Shown: piece after piece, positions 1 through 9,073 of the stretch | How positions within the stretch are numbered: the first letter of the stretch is position 1 | Layout of the letters: each line of letters starts with the position of its first letter | From: Candidatus Zixiibacteriota bacterium | GTDB taxonomy: Bacteria > Zixibacteria > MSB-5A5 > GN15 > FEB-12 | Length of the DNA stretch: 64,000 bases | NCBI GenBank assembly: GCA_034003725.1 | Contig: JAVEYB010000004.1 | Span: 186,001-250,000 of the forward strand | Direction: 5' to 3' | The notes under the pieces: model-generated | What the model saw: the letters and a program-made list of their open reading frames with translations, nothing else | Told to the model about the DNA's origin: nothing | The model's database searches: none | Made by a program: the position numbers and the translations under genes

Positions 1-1161
1 GTTGGTCGGCTGCACCGACTGGGAAACCCGGCTGGGGGTCGGGCCCACCGGTCCCATGATCTCCACCGACGACGGGAACTCCAGTTCTTTCACCTGGTCA
101 CCCGTCTCGAATTCTCCGTTCCACTCCAGCGCAAGGGTGAAACGATCCGACAGCCGCTGGTCGTAGCCCAAGGCGAGGCCGATTCGATCGCGCGCGAGGT
201 CGCTGGTTCTGATGTGGTATCCAAGATTCGCGTACGGCGAAAAGTTACCTGCCGTCGTCGACGCGATCATGTTCAATTTGTAGCTTGGATCACCCTGGCC
301 GAGGAAGTTCTCCTCGTCGCCTGTTGCCAGCGTCGCCTGTACCAAAAACCCGAGGTCGTAGCGTTCACCGCGATAAGCATGCCATTTGGCCCGAATCGTC
401 ACATCGCCTATGCCGGAACTGGTTTCGTCTACCGTGGAGCCGTTCAGCGTGAGTGTCGGGTTGACCGATGTGCCGTCGAAGTAGTGATTGGCGCTGCCGT
501 TCGCCGTATAAGTGTACGAATTCATGCGTGCGAACGGTTCCGCGCTGAGGCTGACCGAAACGTACGGCACCGCGATTCCCACGTCAAAGCGGTCGGATAT
601 CCCGTACGTGCCGTAGAACGCGATTACCGTCGCGTCGAGGTCGAGATTGGCATCGAGCACTATGTAATCATGTTCATTGGGATCGTCGCCGTACACGGAG
701 AGATCACCGATGTTCTGGTGAAGAAAGACAAACTGAATCTCGTCGGTATTCAGGCCGCGGATTTTCTCGAGATCCAGCATAGAGTAGTTCATCCCCGCAT
801 TGAGGCGCCCTTTTCCGAGTGTCTGTGCCCGCTCGCCGAATATCGGTCCTGCGCTCGTGCGCGTCGCGATCGGGACGCCCGATGACAAGTCAAACGTGAG
901 TCCCACCGAACTCGAGCTGAGCGGGTATTGTGAGGCGCTCGTGGCGATTAGATTGCCAAGCGACGATATCACCGCCTGGCTCGTGGACACGTTGCTCGGC
1001 AGAAAGTGGTTCCCGTGAGCGCCCGGCCCGGACAGCCGGATACCAAGCACATCGCCAAATATCCCCGTCACCGACTCCGAGAGCGTCTGCGCTCCCGCGC
1101 CGACACCCGCCAATGATGCGAACAGCAGGAGCGCCGGGCACAATCTGTGTCGTGGTTTCAT
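1..1161 (-). CDS. Outer-membrane beta-barrel protein, partial (3' end off window)
   Basis: The frame is open from an ATG at 1161 to the left edge (387 codons visible, no stop), so the C-terminus is missing. An AGGAGG ribosome site at 1169-1174 sits 7 nt before the ATG. The N-terminus (MKPRHRLCPALLLFASLAGV, cleavage near GAGAQ) is a Sec signal peptide. The rest alternates short polar turns with amphipathic strands such as YDLGFLVQATLATGD and FSPYANLGYHIRT, which resembles the barrel family annotated as phenol-degradation MetA-like transporters. I infer an outer-membrane channel or transporter of unknown substrate. It starts 29 nt after the stop of the kinase gene upstream and is probably cotranscribed with it. 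The family assignment is from pattern only. Confidence 0.75.
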   Translation of the reverse strand, partial: MKPRHRLCPALLLFASLAGVGAGAQTLSESVTGIFGDVLGIRLSGPGAHGNHFLPSNVSTSQAVISSLGNLIATSASQYPLSSSSVGLTFDLSSGVPIATRTSAGPIFGERAQTLGKGRLNAGMNYSMLDLEKIRGLNTDEIQFVFLHQNIGDLSVYGDDPNEHDYIVLDANLDLDATVIAFYGTYGISDRFDVGIAVPYVSVSLSAEPFARMNSYTYTANGSANHYFDGTSVNPTLTLNGSTVDETSSGIGDVTIRAKWHAYRGERYDLGFLVQATLATGDEENFLGQGDPSYKLNMIASTTAGNFSPYANLGYHIRTSDLARDRIGLALGYDQRLSDRFTLALEWNGEFETGDQVKELEFPSSVEIMGPVGPTPSRVSQSVQPTN

Positions 1162-1190
1162 CGATAATCCTCCTGATACCTCGTTACACG

Positions 1191-3557
1191 CTATAGAGTT
1201 TGTCGTTTCGCCACGACCCATGTGCTGCCGGTCTCCTCAAAATGGATTAACCAGCGAAACGATTGGTCTTTTTTCCCCTGTCTGTCCGAGAACATCATGC
1301 GAACGGTGACCGTTACCTGAGCGCTCGCGGCTTCCACCGTCATCTCGTCTACCGTCATCCGTACGCTCAATCCTCGGGCCGACTCGAAAAACTGCTCCCA
1401 GCCGGACGCTTCGTCGCCGGGAATCGACGGGTACATCGCGCGGACGGCGTTGATATCGCCCGACTGATACGCCTGCCCGAACCGTTCCAGAGCCTCCATG
1501 ACTTTTCGACGAGCAACGTCTTTGGCGGCGGCCGCACGGGACACAGACGCCAGGGCGTCCCGATACTGCTCGATCGCCTCATCGTATCGCCCGTTCGCCA
1601 TAAGACTCTGGGCCGCCTGTTGCGAGGCTTGTGCCGAGGCGAAATCCGGCGAACGACGGGCGATATCGTCAAGCAACGCAACCGCCGCCGAGACGCTGTC
1701 CGCCAGCTTCGACGCCGCCGCCCGCGCCCGGGCACCGACAAAGTCAAATCGGACCTCCGAAAGCTCCCCGGATTTCACCTCAACCGTCTGCTGCAGAGAC
1801 AGATTGCCCGACTCGTCACTGATCGCACTAATGACATATTGCCCGGTGGACAACGTGAACGTGTGCGGCGTTCCTACCCCGTTTTGCATCTCCCCATTGA
1901 TCAGTATCCGCGCCCCCGGCGGATCGCTTGACACACGGACAGAAACAGACCCACCATCGGTGAACTCAAACCGATGCGTGGTCGATCTCCCCGGTTCCAC
2001 CGTCACTCTCGCCGAAAGAGTCCCTTCGCGCGAGCTTGCGTTGTCGACTCGCACGTCATACTCGCCCGCGTCAAGCACCGTCTGGTATTCCCGAGCGGCC
2101 TGCTCTACCGTTCTTCCGTCGATCCGAATCGTACTTGGTCGGTTAGTCACGATTTCCAGTTCGCCGCGCTGCTGGACCTCGCTTTCGATGATCGATGCCG
2201 AGTCTTCCAACACCGTGAACGATCGCGCCTCAGAGATGATGTCGCCGCGCAGGGCCGCCCCGGCAGCCCGCACTCGCCAGTAATAGCGCCCGGATGCCAG
2301 GGGCTCGACCCGGACAAGTCTCGATTCGGCAGTCACAAACGTGAACTCGTCGTGCGAGAACATCGAGTCAGTGGAGAACTCTACGGCGAATTCCGGAACC
2401 CCCTCGGTCGATGACCAGAGAAACTCGGGACGGTCTCCGTCGGAAAATTCCGCCCCCTCGATTGGCGATATCAACGAGATTCCAGTTGCCGGCTCCGGCG
2501 TTTGCTCGGGTTGCATCTGACCCGGCACGTCCATATCGCGGTCAACGGACGCTGACTTCTCGGCAAGCATGCCAGGAACGACGTAATACCCCGCAGCTGT
2601 CAACCCCGCCAGTACCACCGCTCCCAGCAGAAACGCCGGAAGTCGCCGCTTTCTCGGCTCCCTGGAGACGGCAACCGGAGCCGGCGTCGGTGGGGGTGTT
2701 CGCCGCGACGTATCTCGGGCGGCCCCCGCCAGCAGATACTCCTTCATTTCCCGCGCAGACTGGAAGCGGTTCTCCGGCTCCCGGTGCATCGCCTTGAGGA
2801 TTACCTGTTCCAAATGCTTTGACATATCGGGCCGGTACCGTCGCGGGTTTTTCGGCTCCTGAAACATCTTCGCATCGCGAATTGCAAACAGATCTTTTGC
2901 GTCGAAAGGCAGTTCCCCGCACAGCATCTCATAAAACGTCACGCCCACCGCATAGATGTCGGCCAGGGCGTAATTCGTATCTCGCGACGGACTGAACTGC
3001 TCCGGGGCCATGTAATCGGGTGTCCCCGCGTAGGCGTTGACCGCCGTCATCGACGGGTCCCGCTCCCCTTTGGCTATCCCGAAATCGATCACCTTCACGC
3101 GCCCATGCTCATCGATCATGATGTTACTGGGCTTGATGTCCCGGTGTGAGATACCCCGCGAGTGCGCAAACTCGAGCACATCCAGCACCTGGCTGATGAT
3201 CGCTATCGCTTCGTCGTATCCCAGCGGACCTGTCGTACGGATCCGCTGCTCCACCGTCGGACCGTCGATGTAGTCCATGGCGATCACCAGGTCTTCGCCG
3301 TGGTCGAAAAAGTGCCGGATACGGCAGATGTTTGGATGCCCGTCGACCAGCGCGAGCTTGTCGGCCTCCTGCTTGAACCGGTCGGCCAGCTGGTGATCGG
3401 TCAGGATCTTGAGGACCACGCGAAGATTGGGAATGTCGCGGTGCACGGCCAGATACACCCGGGCCATGCCGCCGGCGCCCATCTTCTTTAGTATCCTATA
3501 GTGACCTATGAAGTTATCATTCATGCGAACGTCAAGGTACCGCCCGTAGACGGTCAT
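1191..3557 (-). CDS. Transmembrane Ser/Thr protein kinase with PEGA domains
   Basis: This is a Hanks-type kinase of 788 residues. In the N-terminal domain I see the glycine loop GAGGMARV (27-34), Lys50, HRDIKPSN (138-145), DFG (158-160) and GTPDYMAPE (178-186), so all catalytic residues are present. A proline-rich linker (about 286-300) leads to one membrane helix (about 306-331). The outer part has an FN3-like segment (about 361-450), two PEGA-like segments (about 465-606, including SSDPPGARILINGE), a helical TPR-like stretch and a C-terminal NTF2/SnoaL-like domain (about 685-788). The topology suggests it senses envelope cues and phosphorylates cytoplasmic proteins. A second in-frame ATG at 3524 (MNDNFIGHYRIL) fits the family start better; neither has a strong ribosome site. 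The barrel gene follows 29 nt later. Confidence 0.9.
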   Translation of the reverse strand: MTVYGRYLDVRMNDNFIGHYRILKKMGAGGMARVYLAVHRDIPNLRVVLKILTDHQLADRFKQEADKLALVDGHPNICRIRHFFDHGEDLVIAMDYIDGPTVEQRIRTTGPLGYDEAIAIISQVLDVLEFAHSRGISHRDIKPSNIMIDEHGRVKVIDFGIAKGERDPSMTAVNAYAGTPDYMAPEQFSPSRDTNYALADIYAVGVTFYEMLCGELPFDAKDLFAIRDAKMFQEPKNPRRYRPDMSKHLEQVILKAMHREPENRFQSAREMKEYLLAGAARDTSRRTPPPTPAPVAVSREPRKRRLPAFLLGAVVLAGLTAAGYYVVPGMLAEKSASVDRDMDVPGQMQPEQTPEPATGISLISPIEGAEFSDGDRPEFLWSSTEGVPEFAVEFSTDSMFSHDEFTFVTAESRLVRVEPLASGRYYWRVRAAGAALRGDIISEARSFTVLEDSASIIESEVQQRGELEIVTNRPSTIRIDGRTVEQAAREYQTVLDAGEYDVRVDNASSREGTLSARVTVEPGRSTTHRFEFTDGGSVSVRVSSDPPGARILINGEMQNGVGTPHTFTLSTGQYVISAISDESGNLSLQQTVEVKSGELSEVRFDFVGARARAAASKLADSVSAAVALLDDIARRSPDFASAQASQQAAQSLMANGRYDEAIEQYRDALASVSRAAAAKDVARRKVMEALERFGQAYQSGDINAVRAMYPSIPGDEASGWEQFFESARGLSVRMTVDEMTVEAASAQVTVTVRMMFSDRQGKKDQSFRWLIHFEETGSTWVVAKRQTL

Positions 3558-3751
3558 CTCAGGGTAAAGGTTCTCGCTGCCTGGTATTTATGGACCCGTC
3601 AAGCCCATCTTTTCACCAACCCCCGGGACGCCGTCGGACGCCGCCCCGATTCGGTCTTCTCACTACGCGAAAAACGGGTCCGAGAGCTCTCATCACCGGG
3701 CGAAAAAGGGGCCATCGGGCCCACCCGACCGCAGTCCCCCGGCCGCAGTCA

Positions 3752-3780
3752 TTGACAGCGCCCTGGCGATTTTCCTACCT
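3752..3780 (+). promoter_or_regulatory. Candidate sigma-70 promoter for the Tricorn peptidase gene
   Basis: A perfect -35 TTGACA (3752-3757) is followed after 17 bp by CTACCT (3775-3780), a weak -10. Transcription would begin about 50 nt before the start codon at 3836. The good -35 and the position in the divergent gap support it; the poor -10 weakens it. Confidence 0.35.
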
Positions 3781-3835
3781 TCCGCCAATGCACAAATAAT
3801 CGGCCGCATGCTTAATGTCCGAAGTGGAGTATCAC

Positions 3836-6800
3836 ATGAATCATCTGCGGTATATTCTGCTGGTTTCCGTTCTCGTTCTCATGCTCCTGTCCACTGTCCA
3901 ATCGCAGACGCAGGGACGGCCCGGCTACCTGCGTTACCCGGCCATCCACGGCGATGCCCTGGTCTTTGTTGCCGAGGGGGACCTCTGGCTGGCGTCTGCA
4001 GCGGGCGGCGATGCCCAACGTCTGACCACCCATCCCGATCTCGAATACCGCCCCGCTATATCGCCGGACGGACGGTTGCTGGCCTTCTCGGGACGTTACG
4101 AGGGGCCGACCGAGGTATACGTTATGCCAATCGCGGGCGGACTGCCCCGTCGCCTCACGTTTAACGGCGAGGGCTCTTATGTCGTCGGCTGGACACCCGA
4201 CGGCAAGGTCCTGTTCGCTACCCGCGCCTTCTCCACGTTGCCCGAGCTGGAACTCGCAGCGGTAGATCCGGAGAACTCCGAAATCGTCCGCCTGCCACTG
4301 GCCCAGGCTGCCGAAGGGACATACGCGCCTGACGGACGGACTCTGTTCTTCACGCGATTCCCTTTCAGCGGAAGCTACACCAAACGCTACCGGGGCGGAA
4401 TGGCGCAGTCGATCTGGCGATTCGCCTCGGATGACACCGAGGCTTCGGAAGTGACGGCGGATTTCGACGGTACCAGTAGAAACCCGATGTACTTCGACGG
4501 CCGGGTATACTTCCTTTCGGACCGCGACGGTGTCATGAATGTCTGGTCCATGACCGAGGCCGGCGAAGATCTCCAACAACACACGTTCCACGCCGACTTC
4601 GATGCAAAGTACGCCTCACTTTCCCACGGGCGGATCGCGTACCAGCTCGGCGCAGACCTCCACGTGCTGGACATAGCAACCGGAAGCGACACGAAGCTCG
4701 ACATTCACCTGACGTCCGACTTTGATCAGCTCCGCGAGCAGTGGGTGGACAAACCGATGGACTACGTGACATCGAGCAGTGTTTCCCCAACCGGCGACAG
4801 GGTCGCATTCACCGCCCGGGGACAAGTTTTCGTGGCGCCCGTCAATAAAGGACGACTTGTGCGCGTCACACACAACGACGCCGTTCGCTACCGCGATGCC
4901 CGGTTCATGCCCGACGGCGAATCGGTCCTGGTCCTCTCCGACGAGTCGGGCGAGGTTGAGTTCTGGTCGCTGCCGGCTTACGGAACCGGCGACGCGCGAC
5001 AAATGACGACGGGCGGTGAGGTGCTTCGTTTCGAAGGCTACCCATCACCCGACGGCAAATACGTCGCCCACACCGACAAGAACAACAGACTCTGGTTCTT
5101 CGATATTGAATCCGGCCGGCACACCGTAATCGACAGCTCTCCCCGCTGGAGTCCCTCGAGTCCCACGTGGTCTCCGGACAGCCGCTGGATAGGCTATTCG
5201 CGGGAAAGCGGCGCAATGCTGTGGCAGGCTCGCATTTACGACCGCATAACCGGCAGCAACATTGCCGTCACCAGCGATCGCTATGACGACGGCAGTCCGG
5301 TGTTCTCACCCGATGGGAAGTGGATATTCCTGTTGTCCAACCGGCACGAAAACTCACTGGTATCACACCCCTGGGAGAGCCGCCAGCCGTTCCCATTCCT
5401 CGACAAACAGACCCGGATCTATATGATCCCGTTGAAAGACGGTCTCTTGTCCCCCTTCGAACCGACCAACGAGCTGACCGCCCGGCAAAAAGCCGACTCG
5501 GCTGCCGATAGCACGGAGGTCGTAGAGGTCGACTCTGTCGGGATCGTCGAACGACTGCTCGACGTACCCGTACCGCCCGGAAACTACGGCTCACTCAGTG
5601 TCAATGAAAAGCAACTCTTCTGGCTCTCGTGGGAGAGCGGCGGAGAATCCAGTCGCAGTCTCAAGACAATCGAGATCAAAAACGATGATCCTGAGGTGAA
5701 GACGCTGATGGAAGGCGTCTCCACTTACGAATTGTCCGCCGACGGCAAAAAGCTCATGATCCGCAAAGGGGACAATACCTACGTGATCGATGCCGGCACC
5801 GCTCCGCCGTCGGATCTCGCGAAATACAAAGTCGCCGTGGCAGACTGGACCTTCGCATTTGATCCCGCACAGGAGTGGCGGCAGATGTTTATGGATGCCT
5901 GGCGTCTGGAACGTGATTACTTCTACGACAAAAGCATGCACGGCGTGGATTGGCCGAAAGTGCGCGACAAATACCTCCCCCTGGTGGAACGAGTCACCGA
6001 TCGCTGGGAGTTGAGCGACCTGCTCGGCGAAATGATCGGCGAACTCTCGTCACTTCACATGTACGTCTACGGCGGCGACATGCGCGAGGGAACCGACAAT
6101 ATCTCCGTTGCGTCGCTCGGCGCGATTTTGATCCGCGACGAATCGGCGGGCGGTTACCGCGTCGACTATGTCTATCGGTCCGATCCCGACGAACCATCCG
6201 GCGTCGCCCCGCTGGCCCGGCCGTCCGTCAACGTCTCCCCCGGTGACGTGATTACCCACATCAACGGTGTCGCGACCCTCTCCGTGCCGGGCCACGAATT
6301 GTTGCTGCGCGAACAAGCCGGCAAGCAGGTACTGCTGACCGTCCGCCCTCGCGGATCGGACGATCCACGGTCCGTCATAGTGGAACCGCTCAGCCTATCG
6401 AGCGCGGGTGATCTCCGCTACCGTGATTGGGAATTCACTCGCCGGCTCCGCGTCGAAGAGAAATCGGATCGGCAGATCGGCTACGTCCATCTTCGCGCGA
6501 TGGGCAAAGGCGATTATAGCCGGTGGGCGCGTGACTTCTATCCGGTGATCGAGAGGCAGGGCCTCATCATCGATGCCCGCCACAACCACGGCGGCAATAT
6601 CGACAGCTGGATCCTTACCACCCTGCTCCGGCATCCCTGGCTCTACTGGGTCGGGCGGGTCGGAGAGCCGTACCCGAATATGCAGAGTTCCTTTGCGGGA
6701 CACATTGTCGTGCTTTGCGATCAACAAACGGTTTCCGATGGCGAGATGTTCACCGAAGGCATTCGCCGCCTCGGCCTGGGCACAATTATAGGCACGCGTA

Positions 6801-7090
6801 CGCTCGGCGGCGAGATCTGGCTGTCCAGCAGCAACGTGCTGGTAGATCGCGGGATCGCCACGGCGGCCGAATCCGGCGTCTATGGACCGGAAGGCGAATG
6901 GATGATTGAGGGTGTGGGCGTTGTGCCCGATATCGAGGTCGACAACCTGCCGCATGCCACGTTCAGGGGCTCTGACGCTCAGCTCGACTCGGCGATAACG
7001 TTCCTCATGAAAAAAATCGCCGACGAACCAGTGGTTGTGCCTTCACCTCCCCGGTACCCCGACAAGTCGTTCAGGAATAACCGCCGATAA
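3836..7090 (+). CDS. Secreted Tricorn-type S41 peptidase
   Basis: The 1084-residue protein has the layout of Tricorn protease: a signal peptide (MNHLRYILLVSVLVLMLLST), two beta-propellers built from repeats such as ISPDGRLLAFSGRYEGPTEV (to about residue 670), a PDZ domain (about 780-860) and a C-terminal S41 core. Catalytic residues are visible at family spacing: His741 in SSLHMYV, Ser967 in VSDGEMF, Glu1025 in MIEGVGVVPDI. It probably degrades oligopeptides in the periplasm. I chose the ATG at 3836 because GGAG (3826-3829) precedes it by 6 nt and the signal peptide begins there; an upstream ATG at 3815 has no such support. It is monocistronic and converges on the next gene. Confidence 0.93.
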   Translation: MNHLRYILLVSVLVLMLLSTVQSQTQGRPGYLRYPAIHGDALVFVAEGDLWLASAAGGDAQRLTTHPDLEYRPAISPDGRLLAFSGRYEGPTEVYVMPIAGGLPRRLTFNGEGSYVVGWTPDGKVLFATRAFSTLPELELAAVDPENSEIVRLPLAQAAEGTYAPDGRTLFFTRFPFSGSYTKRYRGGMAQSIWRFASDDTEASEVTADFDGTSRNPMYFDGRVYFLSDRDGVMNVWSMTEAGEDLQQHTFHADFDAKYASLSHGRIAYQLGADLHVLDIATGSDTKLDIHLTSDFDQLREQWVDKPMDYVTSSSVSPTGDRVAFTARGQVFVAPVNKGRLVRVTHNDAVRYRDARFMPDGESVLVLSDESGEVEFWSLPAYGTGDARQMTTGGEVLRFEGYPSPDGKYVAHTDKNNRLWFFDIESGRHTVIDSSPRWSPSSPTWSPDSRWIGYSRESGAMLWQARIYDRITGSNIAVTSDRYDDGSPVFSPDGKWIFLLSNRHENSLVSHPWESRQPFPFLDKQTRIYMIPLKDGLLSPFEPTNELTARQKADSAADSTEVVEVDSVGIVERLLDVPVPPGNYGSLSVNEKQLFWLSWESGGESSRSLKTIEIKNDDPEVKTLMEGVSTYELSADGKKLMIRKGDNTYVIDAGTAPPSDLAKYKVAVADWTFAFDPAQEWRQMFMDAWRLERDYFYDKSMHGVDWPKVRDKYLPLVERVTDRWELSDLLGEMIGELSSLHMYVYGGDMREGTDNISVASLGAILIRDESAGGYRVDYVYRSDPDEPSGVAPLARPSVNVSPGDVITHINGVATLSVPGHELLLREQAGKQVLLTVRPRGSDDPRSVIVEPLSLSSAGDLRYRDWEFTRRLRVEEKSDRQIGYVHLRAMGKGDYSRWARDFYPVIERQGLIIDARHNHGGNIDSWILTTLLRHPWLYWVGRVGEPYPNMQSSFAGHIVVLCDQQTVSDGEMFTEGIRRLGLGTIIGTRTLGGEIWLSSSNVLVDRGIATAAESGVYGPEGEWMIEGVGVVPDIEVDNLPHATFRGSDAQLDSAITFLMKKIADEPVVVPSPPRYPDKSFRNNRR

Positions 7091-7109
7091 GTCGGTCCGG
7101 TCATGACGT

Positions 7110-7139
7110 ACCGGGACCGGGGAATGGACCGGTCCCGGT
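7110..7139. terminator. Hairpin between convergent genes
   Basis: An 11-bp perfect stem (ACCGGGACCGG at 7110-7120, CCGGTCCCGGT at 7129-7139) with an 8-nt loop lies between the ends of two converging genes. It has no T-run, so it may act in both directions by pausing or by protecting 3' ends. Confidence 0.55.
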
Positions 7140-7147
7140 GGTGCTTC

Positions 7148-7834
7148 TCAGAGGCTATAGCTGAACCCGAACATCGCCTGGAATTCCAGCTCCGGCTGAT
7201 TCACTGCCGCATCGGCGTCATCAAACGTGTAATCGTCGCGTGGGTTGACGTCCTCCCCGTCCGGACTGTACGACGTATCATGACCGGTCAATGTACTTTC
7301 GAAGAAGTAGTCGATTCCAAGAGTCAAGACCAGATCGACGCGCGGATTCATTCGAAAGAAGCCCTGCAGACCCGTCCCGAGGCCCCACTGGTCGCTGCGA
7401 ACATCGAAGTCCTCGTTCCCTCCTACGAATTTGAAATTGCCTGTGAACATCGCATAGCGTGGCCCTCCGAATATATAGGCCCGCTCCAAATTCAGAAGAC
7501 GCACCGGGTACAACAGGTCCCCTCGGAACTCCCAAACTCGGCCCGACTTCTCCGGGAAACCGTTGGTGGCGTCATTGATGAATATGCGCCGAGAATCGAG
7601 CGCACTGCCGGGTCCTGCTTTGCTGTAACCGATCGCCAGTCGCGCTGACAGCGGAAAGTCCTCTGCGAACCCTCGAACCATGCCGTGTATCTGTCCCGAT
7701 ACCCCGTAGTGGTATCCCAGTGAAAGACCGACGGAAAACTCTGACCTCGGTCCGTCCGGTGCCTGGCCCTTGGCCCAAACCGGGCAAAACAGCAACCCCA
7801 TCCCTACAACCGCAATTACCAAGAACTTAAGCAT
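7148..7834 (-). CDS. Small outer-membrane beta-barrel protein
   Basis: This 228-residue protein has a clear signal peptide (MLKFLVIAVVGMGLLFCPVWA) and then alternating amphipathic strands with Gly/Tyr/Phe-rich turns (GLSLGYHYGVSGQIHGMVRG, YIFGGPRYAMFTGNFKFVGG). It ends in the strand LEFQAMFGFSYSL, as expected of a barrel inserted in the outer membrane. Size and pattern match the OmpW/porin-like barrel superfamily, and the acidic loop DTSYSPDGEDVNPRDD is probably exposed. A GAGGAG ribosome site precedes the ATG. It is a single gene; its ligand is unknown. Confidence 0.75.
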   Translation of the reverse strand: MLKFLVIAVVGMGLLFCPVWAKGQAPDGPRSEFSVGLSLGYHYGVSGQIHGMVRGFAEDFPLSARLAIGYSKAGPGSALDSRRIFINDATNGFPEKSGRVWEFRGDLLYPVRLLNLERAYIFGGPRYAMFTGNFKFVGGNEDFDVRSDQWGLGTGLQGFFRMNPRVDLVLTLGIDYFFESTLTGHDTSYSPDGEDVNPRDDYTFDDADAAVNQPELEFQAMFGFSYSL

Positions 7835-8143
7835 GGCTTTCTCCTCATATTAGGCCACTGAATCCACGCCAGTGACCTGCCCGGGTCAGATATTTGGCAA
7901 GTGACGTGGAGGTTACCACATATTTTCGGTAATCTCTCTTAAAGAACTGAGAGAAAAATAGGACCTTCTTATCGTTCTTTTTCTGGTCCTCCAAACTTCA
8001 ACAAGTCCGGGGCGCAGTGAGTTTCGAAATCCGTAATGGCCCATGCATCCTGCACTTGCATGCTCACCAGAACCGTCGTTACAATGGCATTAATAAGGGA
8101 CTGGAACGACACGGGCCTCTACGGAGGCCGTCAGGAGGGATTG
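7835..8143. other. Divergent intergenic region, no gene seen
   Basis: This AT-richer gap separates two divergent genes and should hold both promoters. I see small inverted repeats (CTCTC/GAGAG near 7934-7953; AGGACC/GGTCCT near 7960-7989) but no convincing -35/-10 pair and no coding potential. Confidence 0.4.
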
Positions 8144-8977
8144 ATGTCCGGTATCGTCTTCCTGAAGACCGGACAGCTGGCAGCAGTCCGGGACTTCTAT
8201 TGCTCGATCGTCGGCTGTTCAGTCTGGCTGGACCAACGCGATTGCATAATTCTCCGGCACGGCAATCTACTGTTCGGTTTCTGTGAGCGCGATACGCCGC
8301 AATGCGATCTCATGCTCACCTTCTTCTTTGCGAATCGTCGCGACGTCGATCGCATGTACAATCTCCTCGCCCCTCAAGCGGAATCCGCGCCGGCATACAA
8401 CGACAGGTATCGGATCTACCAGTTCTTTGCCAGGGACCCCGAAGGCCGCGCGCTGGAATTCCAGCACTTTGACCACGAGATTCCTCCGCATAACATCGGC
8501 GATGAGATGCTGCGCCGCCGCCGCAGCATTCGCTCGTTTGAGGATCGTGCCATAGACCGGCAGGTACTGACGCAGATTGTTGATAGTTGCCGCTATGCTC
8601 CCTCATCCCGCAACTCACAGCCCTGTTATTTCAAGTTCATAACCGACCTGACCGTCCTTGCCGCACTGGCCAAGACCCGCGGCGACAGTAGTGCACCGAT
8701 CTCGCGCGCCCCGATGGCTGTAGCAATATGCGCCGACCCCGCCCTATCAAAGCGCCACATACAGGACGCCTGCATCATGGCGTACCACTTTCTGCTGGCC
8801 GCCTTCAACCACGGACTCGGAACGTGCTGGATCGCAGCGATGGATCGAGATGACGTCAAAGTCACGCTCGGCATCCCTCACGATCATTACATCGCCACCG
8901 TCACACCCCTCGGATATCCTGCCGGAGAACTGCCCGATCCGTCGCAGAGGAAACCTGTGGAAGATCTGATTCGATAA
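8144..8977 (+). CDS. VOC-domain/nitroreductase fusion protein
   Basis: The 277-residue protein joins two domains. Residues 1-115 (VFLKTGQLAAVRDFYCSIVG, then ILRHGNLLFGFCERD and DPEGRALEFQHF) look like a glyoxalase/VOC domain. Residues about 125-277 are an FMN-dependent nitroreductase: RRRRSIRSFEDRAID at its start, the FMN-binding segment YAPSSRNSQPCYFKF, the helix DACIMAYHFLLAAFNHGLGT and the late TPLGYPAGELP. It probably reduces a nitro, quinone or flavin-type substrate with NAD(P)H, with the VOC half binding or modifying a small molecule. The ATG at 8144 has AGGAGG (8133-8138) 5 nt upstream; the frame extends 36 codons further without support. No partner gene is nearby. Confidence 0.8.
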   Translation: MSGIVFLKTGQLAAVRDFYCSIVGCSVWLDQRDCIILRHGNLLFGFCERDTPQCDLMLTFFFANRRDVDRMYNLLAPQAESAPAYNDRYRIYQFFARDPEGRALEFQHFDHEIPPHNIGDEMLRRRRSIRSFEDRAIDRQVLTQIVDSCRYAPSSRNSQPCYFKFITDLTVLAALAKTRGDSSAPISRAPMAVAICADPALSKRHIQDACIMAYHFLLAAFNHGLGTCWIAAMDRDDVKVTLGIPHDHYIATVTPLGYPAGELPDPSQRKPVEDLIR

Positions 8978-8985
8978 AACCGCCC

Positions 8986-9034
8986 AAAAGCCAGCAGCCC
9001 GGCGGCTGTTAGACCGCCGGGCCGGGGTTGCTGG
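8986..9034 (-). terminator. Terminator for the PKD protein gene
   Basis: A GC-rich hairpin (CCCGGCGG at 8998-9005 with CCGCCGGG at 9014-9021, extended by CCAGCA/TGCTGG) is followed, on the minus strand, by four Ts (8989-8986). It sits 40 nt after the stop of the minus-strand gene and also lies just after the plus-strand nitroreductase gene. Confidence 0.6.
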
Positions 9035-9073
9035 CGAAAACGATGATCGCTGAATGTAAAACTAACGGCTCTC

